Part shown: one piece after another, positions 15,640 through 30,300 of the stretch
How the letters are laid out: every line of letters starts with the position of its first letter
Position numbering within the stretch: the first letter of the stretch is position 1
Assembly: GCF_024713975.1 (NCBI RefSeq)
Contig: NC_091103.1
Location: forward strand, 6,138,501-6,202,500
Source: Paralichthys olivaceus
Lineage: Eukaryota; Chordata; Actinopteri; Pleuronectiformes; Paralichthyidae
Direction of reading: 5' to 3'
Length of the DNA stretch: 64,000 nucleotides
Notes under the pieces: model-generated
The model's database searches: none
What the model was told of the DNA's origin: nothing
Seen by the model: only the letters and a program-made list of their open reading frames with translations
Program-made: the position numbers and the translations under genes

Positions 15640-18600
15640 ATGTCTGAGGACAGTGATTCAAAGCACTACCTGTACTCAACCCTGGAAAGTCTAGAGCGGA
15701 ATCGGGAAAGGATCAGCTTTCACGTGGAAGAAGAAGAGGGCTCAACCTGCGGCTCTATTAGCCAACTTAGCCACATGGCCAGCGGATACAGCGAGGGTTG
15801 TGGGCGGCGGGATGAGGTCGAGCTGGAACCAGAGTTGGGACTGGCCTCCGAGGGGAGCGACAGCAGTCATGAGCACCCGGCCTCGCCAGGCTCCCCTCAC
15901 GACGACAGGAAGCGGCCTCGCCCGACCTTACACGAGGATGTAGAGATGGGTGGCAGCGGCTCAAGTGGGAGCGGGACAGAATCTCATGGTAACGAGTCGC
16001 ACGGCAATGACTCCCATGGCAATGAATCTGTGGGCAGTTCTAATGGCAATAGCAAGGATTCGGCCCTCCATGAGTCTTCAGGGAGCAACAAGAGGTGAGG
16101 ACACATTTTGTAGTAAGTGATGTACTTACCCATCACAAAGGGGGAGCAGACAATCTCTGTCACTGAAGTAGACTTCATTAAATGTTATTGAAGGACCATT
16201 TTCTTCTGAGTTATTGTTTGTCTGAGTCACTGTTGTATTCCCGTAACAGTGACTGTCAGACTGAGAGGAGCAGTGGGTGCTTTATAAACACAATGCCTCT
16301 TGGCATAGTTTTATTTAGAGTTGACTTGTAATCACATTCAAAAGAGAAAAAAAACCCATTGATAAAGGACAAATGAAAATGACTCATGCTCTTCAGTGAG
16401 TGTTGGGCGCAGCTATTTGTTTATAGCAGATGGTATTTCTATAGCACAATATATAACACCAGGTCCTTGACATAACCGAATGTGTTTAGTCTCATGTGTT
16501 GTTTTGGGAATAGAGCTGTTCTTTCATAGTGTTCTGTTGTGGGGTCTGTCTGTACCCCGTCTTAAATAACACGACCTGTTGTTTATGGTTCCAGCTCAAA
16601 CTCTCACAGCCCATCGCCACCGAGCAGCTCCAACGCCTTCAGTCTGGTGAGCTCTGAGCAGGACAACCCGTCGACCAGCGGCTGCAGGTTTGTACACCTG
16701 ACATTGCCCCCACCCCAGTGTACACGCACAATTAGCATACCCCATATAGAAGCTACCCCTCCTCCTCCTCATCGCACTTCAGAGTGTGACATTGCTGATG
16801 AGACCTTGTTATTTTGATACACGTGTATCTGTCTCATGTGCGCCCTGCAGCAGCGAACAGTCTGCCAAAGCTAAGACTCAGAAGGAACTCTTCAAGACCC
16901 TCAAGGAGCTCAAGATGCACTTGCCGTCTGAGAAGAGGAGCAAGGGCAAGTCCAGCACCATCAACACGCTCAAGTATGCACTGCGATGTGTCAAACAGGT
17001 GAAAGGTAAGAGATACCTCTTTTTATACACACGATCACAAACTTATTCACCCGTGTTGGAGACTGATTGACGAATGCACTATAATGATCGTTTTCTTTAG
17101 TTTAATAAACATTTTATGGAATTTTGATGTTTGCATTGATCCATATTTACTTTTGTTTTGCAGCCAATGAGGAATACTACCAGATGCTGATGATCAATGA
17201 CAGTCAGCCATCAGGGTTTGATGTATCATCCTACACCATTGAGGAAATCAACCGCATCACTTCTGAATACACCATGAAAAACAATGTAAGTGGCTCTTAT
17301 CTCCAGTTAGAATCAAAAGAGGAACAACAACTCACTTATACATTTATAGTGAAGATATTTAAAATTGACTTATGATAAAAATAATTATTTACTTGATCCA
17401 GACAGAAAAGTTATCTGGGTCATCCTGAAATGAATTGACACTTAACTGATTGGTTTTGTTTTCCACTGTTTCCTTGTAGGATATATTTGCAGTTGCCGTC
17501 TCACTCATCACCGGAAAGATTGTTTACATCTCAGACCAGGCAGCGTCCATTTTGAACTGCAAGCGGGAAGTGTTCAACAATGCCAAGTTTGTGGAGTTCC
17601 TAACACCGCAGGACGTCAGCGTGTTCTACAGCTTCACCACGCCATATCGGTTACCCTCGTGGAGTATGTGCACCGGAGCAGGTACCAGCCTCAAAACTCA
17701 AAACATACAACTTCATACAACTTGACTTAAGACCTTGAAAAATGAATCTCACTTGAGTAAAGTGACAAACTGGGCCAACACGGTACCAGACGGTATGAGT
17801 ATTAGATCTCCATCTCCCACGTGGGACACGGGTAACACCTCTACCACCTCAATATACACAGGTGCTAATTTTCCACATGTAACCCCCATACCCGCGCACA
17901 CATGCTCATACACGCATACCACATATTTCATTAACATGCGTAATCACACATTAGTGACTGCACGCCTACTCAAACACCTGCCACATATTTGGTAAAGGCT
18001 TTATTTGGTGCATGTGCGTACATCAAATGCAAACCAGCCCATAAGCTCTGAGATAACTCATATTATACTGAAGATGCTACACCTATGTCTTGTAGTGAAG
18101 TGGACATTGTGTAGAATAATCAAGCTGAATTTAATAGTCCCATATTTACAGTGAAGAATCAATTTAGAAGAGGACTCCATAAGTTCATTCATGGTTTAGA
18201 TGCTGAAGTGAATATTGATTGATTTCTTTTTCAGTCACTCTTCCTCTTAATGCCATGTTAATCCACTTGACTGAACTACATGTGCTGTAGTTGATTGTGT
18301 CCTTTCACTTTAACAGCAGTTGTCTAAGTGATCATTCAGCTGCGTGCTGAATTTAAAGTTATTTATAGTGCTTTTTCTCTCTAGTGGTCTTCAAGCTTGA
18401 GTCGCATAATTGTGTGAAGTATGAATTCATTGGGTTATGCACTCATCCCACCTTGTCCCCTGTCACTTATTTAGAGTCGTCTCCCACGGAGTGCATGCAG
18501 GAGAAGTCCTTCTTCTGCCGCATCAGGTGAGTGACAGCAGCTTCTCTGATCAATAGTTTGCTCTGAGTAGGATTAGCAGGATGTCGGAGAGCAGGGAGGA

Positions 18601-21600
18601 AGTCAGCAGCTGTGAGCTTTTGAACTGTAGCTAAATTCTAATAATAATAATGATAATACAGCCTGACTGCAGCATCTTTCTGCAGGATCCTTTGTCACCA
18701 TTTACTTGATTAGTGGTCCCACTCTCTTGGTGAAATATGAGTCATGATAATGTGATAAATAATTATAGTACCTAATGAGCTTAAGATTCAATAAGCTTAG
18801 TTTTATTCTCTATCGGCTCTTTGCTGCAACTAAGTTAAATTGTCAGTTTTAATGCAGACTAGTACAAATTTTGGCAAACTATGACCTGTATTATAATGCT
18901 GTGGGTGTGTGTGTGTGTTTCAGTGGCGGTAAGGAGCGTGAAGGAGATCTTCAGTATTATCCTTTCCGAATGACTCCCTACCTGATGAAAGTCCAGGATG
19001 CTGAGCTGGCTGAAGAACAGTTCTGCTGCCTCCTGCTGGCAGAAAGGGTGCACTCTGGATATGAAGGCGAGTCCCATAACCACAGACACAAGCAGGATGT
19101 GTGGACATTTGCACATATGGAGCGGAATTTGACACACACTGATGATAAAGACTCATGTAATACACATTATGGCATATCACTTACCTTTTTTGCTTCGCTG
19201 ATCATCTAATTGAGCACAAACAAGATGATATAGAATATCTATTTATATATCTATATTATAGAGAGTAATCCATCCTGACGGAAAGACCACTCCGACATAA
19301 AGGGATGCATCGCTCTCACTCAGCAGCTACAAAAACTGATGCAGTTTAGGTCAAATAATTACAGTAGAAAATGTGTGAATGAATAAAAATAACTCTCTCT
19401 TTCCCTCCACAGCTCCCAGAATCCCCCCTGACAAGCGCATCTTCACCACCACACACACTCCTAACTGTGTGTTCCAGGATGTGGATGAGAGGTCAGTGGG
19501 TTGAACACACTATCGTACCGTTGTCATGTCTTGTGTGAACCTGTTTAAGTGCAGTTTCCTGCTTTGTCAGAAACAGTAATTGTTGTTTCTCCATCAGGGC
19601 TGTTCCTCTGTTGGGTTACCTCCCTCAGGACCTGATTGGGACCCCTCTGCTGCTCAATCTGCACCCAAGTGATCGACCCTTAATGCTGGCTGTGCACCGC
19701 AAGAGTACGAACCTCTTTCATTCACTTCACATTTTCTAAAGTTCAGAATTCTGTAGTTTTGTTTGACATCTAAGATATTTTGACAATTTAAAAAAGAATG
19801 CTTGGATTATGATGCTCAGCACTCTGATACTCACACACACGTTCTGTTGCAGTTCTTCAGTATGCTGGTCAGCCCTTCGACCACTCCTCCATCCGTTTCT
19901 GTGCACGCAATGGCGAGTACGTCACCATCGACACCAGCTGGTCCAGCTTTGTCAACCCCTGGAGCCGCAAGGTCTCCTTCGTCATTGGCAGGCACAAAGT
20001 CCGGATGTGAGTGTGCTCAATGTGATGTTGTAATTACAGGCATCTGTTGTGATGTGTTGGAATACATTTCAGTTTCAACACACCAGATGACATAGGTGTC
20101 TGTGTTTTTAGGGGTCCTGTGAACGAAGACGTTTTTGCAGTGCCTGCTTTCCACGGAGGGAAAATCATGGACTCTGACATCCAGGAAATTAGTGAACAGA
20201 TCCACAGGCTGCTGCTCCAGGTACATATCCACACACAGAAACGCACACTGAATCTCATTAAATCCCCCACTGAATACATGTTATCATTCGAGCATTTTTC
20301 ATTTTCTAACAATCTTTTCTCTCCTCAGCCGGTCCACAATATGGGCTCCAGCGGTTATGGTAGCCACGGCAGCAACGGTTCTCACGAGCAACTTGTGAGC
20401 ATCAGCTCGTCCAGCGAGAGCAACAAGAACATGACCCTTGGGGTCGCAGCGGAGGAGACGGGCAAGGCCAAGCCGCCCAGGACATTCCAGGAGATTTGTA
20501 AAGGGGTCCACATGGAGAAGAACCAGGATTCCCAGGTCTGCTTGCACTCCCCCTCATCACTACCGAGCAGACCTGAGCAGAAGAAGACCACTGACAGTGA
20601 GTTCAAATTCATATCACCACACATTTTAGAAGATTGATTCTTATGTTGTTATTTCATCATTTAAGACAAAACAAAAAAAAACTATTGCAAATGTGAAAGA
20701 TTTATTTCATAATATTTACATACAAAACACTGAATCAGATTTCAGAAATTGTTTTTGCAGCTGTCAAATATGATGAAAAAGTGAATTAAAATCAATGTTG
20801 ACGTTTTCTCATCCCTCTCTTTATCTACTCTTTCACTCCAGCAGCTCAGAAGAGTCCACCAGGGCGTCTGAAGGACTCTGCGCCCCATCTTCAGGTCAGA
20901 GACAGTACTGCAGCCGCCACAGAGGACTTCACCTGCAAGGACCAGAGCGTTTGCTCCTACCAGCAGATCAGCTGCCTCGACAGTGTCATCAGGTAAAACC
21001 CTGCTTGTGATACATGACAGATGTTGGTTAAAAGATCACACGTGTGTGTGTGTGTTCTCTGATTGACTCCATGTATGTTTCCCTCAGGTACCTAGAGAGT
21101 TGTAACACCCCCATCACTGTCAAGAGGAAGTACCAGTTCTCCTTGAACACCAACTCCTCCAACTCAGATGACGGCAAGAAGGGCTCAGAGGATGCCATGC
21201 ACATGGTTCAGGATACAAACACAGGTATGTGGATGTCGGTACCCTTGTGTTGTTCATTTTTGTTGTTGCTTGCTTTATCTTGTGTGCACTTTGTGTAGTA
21301 AAAGGAATTTGAATATAATAACTTTGGTTTGGAGCTCACAGATGATCTCTCTCTTTTACCATCCAGATCCTTTGATGCTGGACCCCCAGCCAGGCCTGTC
21401 AAACATGAAAGCACCTAAAAAGCCTCCATCTGGGGCCGCTGCAGTGGTAGGAGGCCCCCTGGCCCCCCTCACTCTACCCAGCAAGGCTGAGAGTGTGGTG
21501 TCCATCACCTCGCAGTGCAGCTACAGCAGCACCATTGTTCATGTGGGAGACAAGAAGCCTCAGCCAGAGTCTGGTGAGCTTCTACATCCAGTCCAGTTTA

Positions 21601-24600
21601 GAAAGTCATGTAGAACACAAACCTGGAATTGTGTTCAATCCAATCTTATTCAATAATAAGCGACAGATGTTAATGTCTCTGATTCTTTCTACAGAGATAA
21701 TTGAGGATGTGGCGGAGAGCCCAGCTCCTCCAGCTCTGCCCGTCAGCATGGTGTCTCCACTAAGCCAGGAAAAGGAAGCCTACAAGAGGCTGGGACTGAC
21801 CAAGCAGGTGCTGGCAGCACACACACAAAAAGAAGAGCAGGCCTTCCTCAGCCGCTGCAGAGAACTCTGCAACGTCAGGAGCTTCCAGAAGGACTGCACC
21901 AAATATCTGCACAAGCAAAGAGGCCAAGCCAACGCTGAAGGTAGGCAAGGTTTTAATTAACAATAAAGAATTTTGCCCAGAAATAAGTGACATTGTCCAA
22001 AGACAGCATTTGTAAATTCCCCCAAAACCTCCCTTTGCTATCACATTATACTTGATAAGTTTATAAGTTAAAAAGAATTGTGTAGTGCCTCTTTAATATA
22101 ACAGTACTGTCCACAGTGTCTTTCTATAAATTATTGAATGATACAGTAAAAGTGCTGCACTACATTTGAATAAGTGGTACGTTCCCAGTTCTTTGCCATG
22201 TTAACCTTTCTCACTGTTCTCCAGTTCATACACAACCGCCTGACTTCTCAATATGTCACAACAGAATCCTCTGGACCTCGAGGTGCTATCAAACAGGGCA
22301 CCACCAGACCTGAGACCACCGCCAAGAAGGGCAACCGTAGCAGGAAGTCAAAGAAGCCACGAATGAAGCATCCTGATTCGTCAGACAGCGCCGTGTCTAA
22401 CCGCAAACCCAGGCCCCCTCTCCAGGGACTCAACCAGACCTCGTGGTCGCCGTCTGAAGCCTCTCAGTCAGCTTTCAGTGTCTCCTACCCTGCCATGGTG
22501 CCTGCATACCCGCTCTACTCCTCAGCACCCACTGCCCCCGCTCAGCCCCCTCATCTTGACCCATCACTTTCCACAGGCTTTGGAGAGGGGCAGAGCGCTC
22601 AAGCTCCGCCCACAGCCACTCCGTTCCCCACCCCTATTGTCACACCAGTGGTGGCTCTGGTTCTGCCAAATTACCTCTTCCCCCAAATAGGACAAATAGG
22701 GCAGATGGGGGCTGCTCCCAGTCCAGCTTTTTTTCTTGAGCAGTCCCAAACGCAACCTGCGTACACTACCCAGCAGCCCTTTCAGCCGCCGCAGTCAGCA
22801 TACACCATGCAAACACAACCCCCCTTCACTAACCAACAGCAGTTCCCTGTGCAGACTGCCTATACCCCCCAACAGCCATTCCAAGTGGCTCAGACCGCCT
22901 ACACTACCCAGCAGCCTTTTCAGGCCCCTCAGACTGCCTACCCTGCCCAGCAGCCCTTCGCGGCCCAGCCTTCATTCCCTGTGCAGACTCAGTTTGTCAG
23001 TCAAACCCCTTATCCAGCGCAGCCTTTCTCCTACAGCCTAAACCACGAGCCCCCGAAAGTCCCAGTCATGGAATCCCGAGAAGGGGGGGCATCACGTTCC
23101 TCCACACCAATCTCTGCGACCCGGGAGCCAGCAACGTCACCACCGCTGTTTGAGTCGCGGTGTAGCTCACCTCTGCAGCTCAATCTCCTGAGCATGGAGG
23201 AGGGGCAGCGGTTAGTGGAACGTCAGGACAGCACAGCGCCATCTGCTGGATGTCAGGGCAGCAGCACAGCAGCAGCATCAGGAGCCGGGGCAGGAGGGGA
23301 GAAGAACGGCGGCACAGCCAAGACTGAAAACTATCAACAGGTGAGACACAACAAACCAAATGAACTTTGATTTTATCCGAATTTTGTCCTGTACAAGCTT
23401 CTGTCACTGATGCACACAGCAACATTTCCACATAAAGCCTGTCATAGTTTTTATCTGATGGTCGTCCTCCTTGTGTCTCAGGTGGAGTCTCCAGGAGATG
23501 AGGCTCACAGCGAGGGTAACTCCTCGTCCTGCGACCTGCTGGACATCCTGCTGCAGGAGCAGGAAGACTCTCACTCCGGCACTGGATCGGCCACGTCTGG
23601 GTCCATGGGCTCGAGATCAGGCTCCGGCTCAGGATCAGGATCCGGATCAGGCTTGGGCTGCAATGGCTGTGGTACCTCAGCGAGTGGAGCCTCTGGCAGC
23701 AGAACAGGTCAGCGGACATAAGCTTAACTTTTATTTTGCATTGTCATGATATTATTAGTTTCTGTTTGGTAGCAATGCCAATAAAAACATGTTTTGAAGT
23801 CTTTTTTGACTCTTTTCCTGTCTCTTTAAAACGGTGCAGGAAGCAGCAACACCAGCAAATACTTTGGCAGCGTTGACTCCCTGGAACATGACCCCAAGAC
23901 GAAGGCCAAAACCAAGGCTAGGAGCAAAGAAGGCTCTGAAGTTTGCCAGTCACAGACCAAAGTCGATGGAGAGCATTTAATCAAATACGTTCTCCAGGAG
24001 CCCCTCTGGCTGCTCATGGCCAATGCTGACGACAAGGTCATGATGTCATATCAGATGCCATCGAGGTGAGTCCTTACGGCAGTTCAATGTTATTTTGCAT
24101 CCATCTAACAATTCCAGAAATGCCTGTGTGTCTGTCTGTGGCTTGCATATCTCCAGAAGTGTTGAATAAAAACTGCAACCAGCATTACCACAGGCCAAGC
24201 AAACAGAAGGTTTTAGAGCAGGCAGTGCAAAAAAGAGTGTGATAAACACATCATGAATGTGTCTAAATGGAAGTGTATGTGTTTTTCTGATGAATAGGGA
24301 CATTCAGAAGGTCCTGCGGGAAGACAAGGAGAGACTGAGGCAGATGCAGAAGAGCCAGCCTCATTTCTCCTCGGACCAGCGACGAGAGCTGCTGGAGGAA
24401 CACCCCTGGATGAGGAGGGGAGGTCTGCCTGCTACTATCAACGTGAAGGTGAGAGTCAACATTAACTCTATCACTGTTCTCACACGCTGATCTTTTGTGT
24501 TTGAGGAATCCCATAAAACACATTTGGCATCAAAATGTTCAAAAAGGAAAATCTGAGATGAAATAAGTTTCATAGTTTTTTTTCGCTCACTATTGGACAG

Positions 24601-24914
24601 ATTGCAAACATTTTATCCATATTAATGATTAAGAGCACTGCAACTTTTTTCATTTTTCATTTAATAAAACTGTTGAGAAAATTAGCATGAGAATTTCTGA
24701 GAGGCTTTTTCTTTTAGATAGTTCAATCAAAGACGTTAATTATTGGCTTTGTGTTTAGGAGTGTGTGTACTGTGAGGACACAGTAGGGCCGCCCATCGAG
24801 GAGGACCTGCTGGACATGGACATGGGAGAGCTGAGCGACGAACTGAGCCAAGAGGGTCAGAACAACCAGAACCAGCCAAAGGGTTCTCAACCCCGACCAG
24901 ACTCTGGTTCCTGA
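15640..24914 (+). CDS. per2: Period circadian regulator 2 (Per2)
   Basis: This is the core negative limb of the circadian clock: it binds CRY and casein kinase 1 and represses CLOCK:BMAL in the nucleus. Coding exons: 15640-16094, 16595-16687, 16851-17005, 17164-17285, 17480-17681, 18475-18526, 18924-19066, 19413-19491, 19598-19704, 19853-20006, 20112-20220, 20329-20596, 20842-20992, 21088-21224, 21367-21573, 21695-21940, 22265-23340, 23482-23707, 23840-24065, 24298-24448 and 24759-24914. Phases agree throughout and give 1504 aa (human about 1255). The start ATG opens [10 protein letters not shown]. Visible parts: HLH-like segment [10 protein letters not shown] (to aa 234), PAS-A (276-407), PAS-B (408-535), beta-TrCP degron SSGYGS (564-569), the CK1/FASP segment [16 protein letters not shown] (782-797), HTQKEEQ, a Q/P-rich repeat (1053-1149), SPLQLNLL, a Ser-Gly tract, and the CRY-binding tail with the zinc-binding motif ECVYCE (1454-1459). 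The FASP segment and DKKPQPE identify PER2 rather than PER1 or PER3. The donor after exon 19066 reads GC, not GT. Confidence 0.96.
22741..23030 (+). repeat. per2: In-frame tandem repeat in per2 coding sequence (TAYTxQQPFQ type)
   Basis: The unit (T/S)AYTxQQPFQxxQ recurs about five times with variation. It encodes a low-complexity Gln/Pro/Tyr segment (about aa 1053-1149) between the NLS region and the CRY-binding tail. Human PER2 has Pro-rich but not repetitive sequence here, which accounts for part of the extra length. Confidence 0.8.
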
Positions 24915-27360
24915 ACACACAACACTTACCCTCACGTCGCCAGCAGGGGGACACAAAAAGACTTGACCAGCCATGGACCCTCGTGATGCACACACATTGT
25001 GTGAGATGTGACTTTTCTCACAGAAACATACATACAAGCAAACAAGCAGAACTTATGAAGATATGCACTGTTTGTGTGTATGTGTGAATGTGTGTGTACT
25101 TAACATAGGATTGCTATTGGAGTGCAGTTTTCAATGCACACACACAGAGGGCGCTAGTGCTTTACAGTACCTTGTTCAGTTCACACACTCTGAAATGATC
25201 CAGGGTGTGTGGCTGGTGACCTTTAACCTCTGAGACCTTTGACCATCCTCGCTGTCAGAGGCTGAGCTCTACAGCAAAACGAAGAAAAGAAAATGTCAGT
25301 GGACATTTTTTAAATACAAATATGTTATTCTGACAAAATAATGGTCATTAAACACCAATTTCGAGGTGTTCCCAGAATACCCTCTGTTTTCCCATCAGGA
25401 AAAGACAAGTTGTGGTGCTCATTGGATGATGTAATATCCAGGCGGTGGTAGCACTTGACTCAACAGCCGCTTGGAAACTTGGAGATGACAATCTGGCACC
25501 CAGTGCAAATCTGATCCTAGATGAAATCGTATTTATTTTTTACCAGAAGATGTATGAAGTAGTTATTTTAAAGCTAAAGCCAAATCGACTCAGCTGAAAG
25601 ATGGTACTCACGAGAACAGTTTACATGTGTTTACAGTTAACACAGCAGGATATTTAAAGTCACTTAAGGCTTTAACTAAAAACTGGAGCTTACTTGTCCG
25701 CATGACTAAAAAACCTCAGAGTGTTGTGGACCACTGCAGACCTTAAAACGGCTGAAGAAGCTGCTGAAAATGATTTTTGTTGCATTTAAAACACTTTACG
25801 TCGTTACGTCGATGATGCACAACGAGCAGCGGGCGACAGGATGTAGAGACCTAAGGTTGCCAATCAAGTTCAAAGCTCAAGAAATGTTTATTTTTTCTAA
25901 GATCCAAGATCTACTTGCTTTTCACCTCCACTTTGTTTCTAGGTGATACAGTCTGTTTCCTTTTTATAGATAGAAACACACACACACACACACATATATA
26001 TATACTCTTGTAAAATAATGTAAAGTAATATTCTTGTCCTGTCTGTATGGTGCAGCTCTACTACAAATTGTCATTTTTGAACAAATCATTACCATTTTAG
26101 GGATTTATTCATTATGCAAAGTTACATTGCCTCCAACTGCACCCTTTATAGATTAGGTTCTGTGGACTGGACTTCACCTCCACACAGAGAAACTTTCTTT
26201 TTTCTACTATACTGGCCTCGTTCAAGCGTCAAGCTGCGGACTACCAGTCATAAGTCTCAGCAGGTGTCTGTGCCGTAGTACAGCTTCTCAAGTGCTGTAA
26301 AAGCAGTTTGACGCCAGGGGGGACCATGAGCACTGAAATCGTGTAGCGTGGTGGGAAAACAGCTTCACGGTTGTAGCACATAATGGGACCATGTTGGCGT
26401 CAGTGAGCTTCTGTAGAAACCAGGCTTACACAGGAAACCGTGCCGGGCCCCTCGCCTTCCGACACGTAGTAGTGAAGAAACTTGTACACGTTGCCTCCGT
26501 GTAGGTGATGTGAACAGTGTGAGAACTGGGAACAACTTTGGTGCTAAGGTAGAGAAACAGTCAGGGCAGGGCTTTTGAATGTAACACAGACTGGACCCGA
26601 GATCATCTGATTGGGTTCGTTTGTTTCTTCTCTTTTGTTTCGTTTTTTATTTTTATTTCCTGTTCACTTTTCAGAACTTTTTTTTGTATTGCTCTGTTTT
26701 ATTTGTCTAACGAAGGAAAGAGGCTTTTTATTTGTTTGAACGTCACTGGGGATGGACCCTACCTCTAACAAATCCCATGTCATGTTACTGTAAGCAGAAC
26801 ACAGCGTGTACGCATGTCCGCAAAGCACAGCGGACAGAGCGGTCGGAGATTCCTGTGATTGACAAGTGTCTCTGCCTCGGAGCAGCAGTGGTTTGTTGAC
26901 TCCTGCTGTTCCTATGGATGGGTGCAAAGAGAAGACAGGCCCCCCGAAACCACCTTAAACAACTGCAGTCTATCTCTTTCATTCATCTTCTCGTGTATGT
27001 CAAAGGGATCGGGCCTCCAACGCTCACCTCTGTCTACACCAGTGAGAATGTAAGAATGTAATTTAACTCACGTCTTCAATGCACGTTTTTTTTAGCCTCA
27101 CTTTTCTCCTAAGGCCTAACAGAGAGGGAAATGCATTTAAAATGTAATACACACTGGTGGGCTGTTAGAAGCACCCTGATCTGTAAATGCAGACAGCTCT
27201 GGCACACGATGTCGTGTGTTGTCTTGTAAATTGGTTTTATTGCCACTGTATGAATCTTTGGTTGATTAAACTAGCACAGTTCTGTGCGTTATTTTGTAGT
27301 TAAAATGTGTTGTTTGACACGTGGAAACAATGTTGTAATAAAAACCACCGAAATATGTAT
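24915..27360 (+). other. per2: per2 3'UTR
   Basis: Non-coding sequence follows the TGA stop, with a CA/TA tract at 25977-26002 and a candidate polyadenylation signal AATAAA at 27337-27342. No coding frame of interest occurs in it. Confidence 0.6.
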
Positions 27361-30300
27361 AACCAGTGTGACTCATCTGTCCCGACCCCAACTGACTCTG
27401 AAGACTTCACACGGAAACTCATCAAGTCAATTCTGGTTTAGTTCTTATGTTCTTTCTGAAGTAAGTCAAGTTCAGTTGTGCAGGACTGTTCATAGACTAG
27501 AGTCACCACAGGGCCATAAAAAGTTAAAATCAGAGATGTACAAGGTCACACAACATATTCAAACAGGGAAACAATATCGTTTGAAGAAGGTAAAGTGCAT
27601 AAAAACACAACTGAAAAATGACTCAAAGACGTGTTGGAAGAAATGTGTCTTCAATTGATTTTTAAATGAAGTGAACTCACTTGATCTCAAGAGTAATCGA
27701 GCATCAATAACCAATAAATCACACCTATTGATCTATTGGCCGTACATAAACATAACTAGGCTGTTCACACTGCAGTTACTGTAGCTCCAACAGTGAAGAA
27801 CACACTGGCACCTTCCAGAGTGAGCTCATCCTGACTGTAACTCAGGACGGGTTGGTCCTTGTTCCCAGCTCCTACTTTGTGGGGTTATAAAAAATGTGCC
27901 TGCGTGAAAGCACTAGTGACGCATCGCTCTGGGATGTAAACACTGGGCTCAACAGACATTCAGCTCCGGGCTTGTGGAAGTGAAGTGAGAATCATGAAGC
28001 TCTGGGCTTATAGGTCGAGCCTGGGCCACCGATGTGTGTGTGAAAGACATTTTAAAATCAGAAGAGATGTCACAGGGACACATTGTACCGATGTGTAGAT
28101 AACAGTCATAGACCTACATTGAATTGGATTGATGAGATCTCAGTCAAATGTGACCTTTACTCACTGAATCACTGAACATCATGTTTCCATTAAGCTGCTG
28201 TCGTCACCTTGTTTGTGCAGTTTCTCAAACTTCAGTTGGTGAAACGACTGCAGTGCTCATTTAAAATGTGCCTGATGGTAGAACACATGAGAGCAATGGA
28301 TTACATTTACAAACTTCATTATTTTAGGTGTTTATGTGCGATCAGTTTTTCTTCTTAGTCAAATTGCAGATGTTGCAACAACACTCAAAATGTAAAATAC
28401 TGTTCTCTCATGACTTGCACTATTTTTAATACAAATTTAGTTTTGCACATTGGTTTCCTCTGCAGAATATGTCTGTATAACATACAGTATATCAAATATA
28501 TTATATTTTATCATATACACATTGTGACATTATCGTCAACTCCTTGGAGCAAAAAGCATCTTTGGTGGTGAATGGAAGCTGAACTCTGCAGAGCCTCTGT
28601 TTGTAGTCAAGGTTTTGTGTTGCTTGTCGTCTGTAGCTGAAATGACTCATCGGGGTTCTTTTTCTCTGACAGGTTCATTATACGACCGCTTGCTGACTCG
28701 TTCTCTGCTGCAGTAAACTGACACTTGTGTATAAAAGTGGTGGTTTCACTTCCAATTACAGACATTTTCCCACAGAAGAAAATAATGAACCTGTCAATTA
28801 GATCAATGTGAGTCCAACGCTTGTTCAGATGTGACAAAATGAGAAGTAGAATGAAGGAGCGCCGGGTGTGATAAGGTGTAGTGAGTGGTCCGTGTGCACG
28901 GAGCATGTGAAAGCTGCTGCTGCTGCTGCAGAGTGATTGTTCTCTCACAGTCAAAGACAGTTGAGAAGCACCAGAGGATGGCAGGGCTCTCCCGGGGGAT
29001 CTGTTTCAGAGCCATATGCTCGCCTCCGCCGTTGAGTCTCCCTCACGCCAACTGTTGTATTTCGCTGACCTTTAACCTCAGAAATCATATGCATGGTCAC
29101 AAACTCACAGCTTATACATTTGGGCACAAAAGTCCTCCCTTATTTGTGAGTTTAACACCCCACCCCCACCCCCACCTCTAGCACCAGCACCACCTTTAAC
29201 TAAAATTGTGCTTCGTGTGCTCATCTGTCATTTTCAGTTAACCGATTCATCCTTTGATTAGGGCAAGTATTCCCACAGTCATTAACTCTCTGCATGCATT
29301 TCACAATATACATATACAACTGCCTTATTTCCAATAATACATCATATTTTGACTCTATTTTCAGAGCCAGATGAAGATTTTATTTGAGTTTGCAGGAAAT
29401 TCTGACTTTAATTGTGTTGGTTTGTTCAGACAGGATGAAGTGTGACTGTAATTGAATTTAGCCAAAGGTTAAAAACATCCATTTCAGCCACCAGCCTCCT
29501 CTCGTATTCCCTCACATCCACATTGTGAGGCAGAAGCGATGCAGCGCTCAGTAAATGGTGTTTGTGGAGCGAGCATATATTCAAGGACTTTAATTACAGG
29601 GTTGGTCAAAGAAACAAGAACAGAACTACTGATCTTCTGCATCTGTTGTATCACATGGATCACACCTGGTCACAGCAGGAAAAACTGCTCCAAACTCATT
29701 TCAACCATTTCTACCTCCTCAATGGAAGGTTATGTTTTCATCTGTTTGTTTTTAAGTTTGTGTGTGTAGATGCCTTGTCAGAAAATAATTATTTAATTGC
29801 AACAACCACTCTGACAGAGATTTAATTAAAACTCTACACAATTGTTCCGGCTCTCTCTCTCTTTCCCTTTTTCCACCCACCCCTCCTCTCTCCTTTATTT
29901 CTCCCCTCTCACCCCAAGCAGATGTCCACCCACAGAGTCTGGTTCTAGAGGTTTCTTCCAGTTAATGAGGGAGTTTTTTCTCTCCGCTCTCACAAAGTGT
30001 TGTGTGAATTGTTGGGTTTCTCTTCAATATTATCTGGATTCTAAAGTGCCTTGATGATAATGTATGTTGTGTGCGTGTGTGTGTTTGTGTGTGTCCTTTC
30101 TCTTTGAAGAACCTGAGCCTGCTTGGATCCTCTTTTCAACTCGGAGGCCTTTTGACGCTCCTCTGTCAAATGTCCGTCAAAGCTTTGATCACCGTGTCTC
30201 CTCCGTCCGCTCCCATTTCAATGCGTTTCCTCCGACGTTCACACCCGAGTACTCCACCTTCACCTCCACCCCCCTTGGGCTTGTCCTGCTGGTATTACCA

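Noticed and set aside
22174-22264. Extending the large per2 exon upstream to 22174
   Set aside because: The reading phase from the exon ending at 21940 demands a two-base remainder. Only the acceptor at 22264/22265 (acaacag) gives the right frame.
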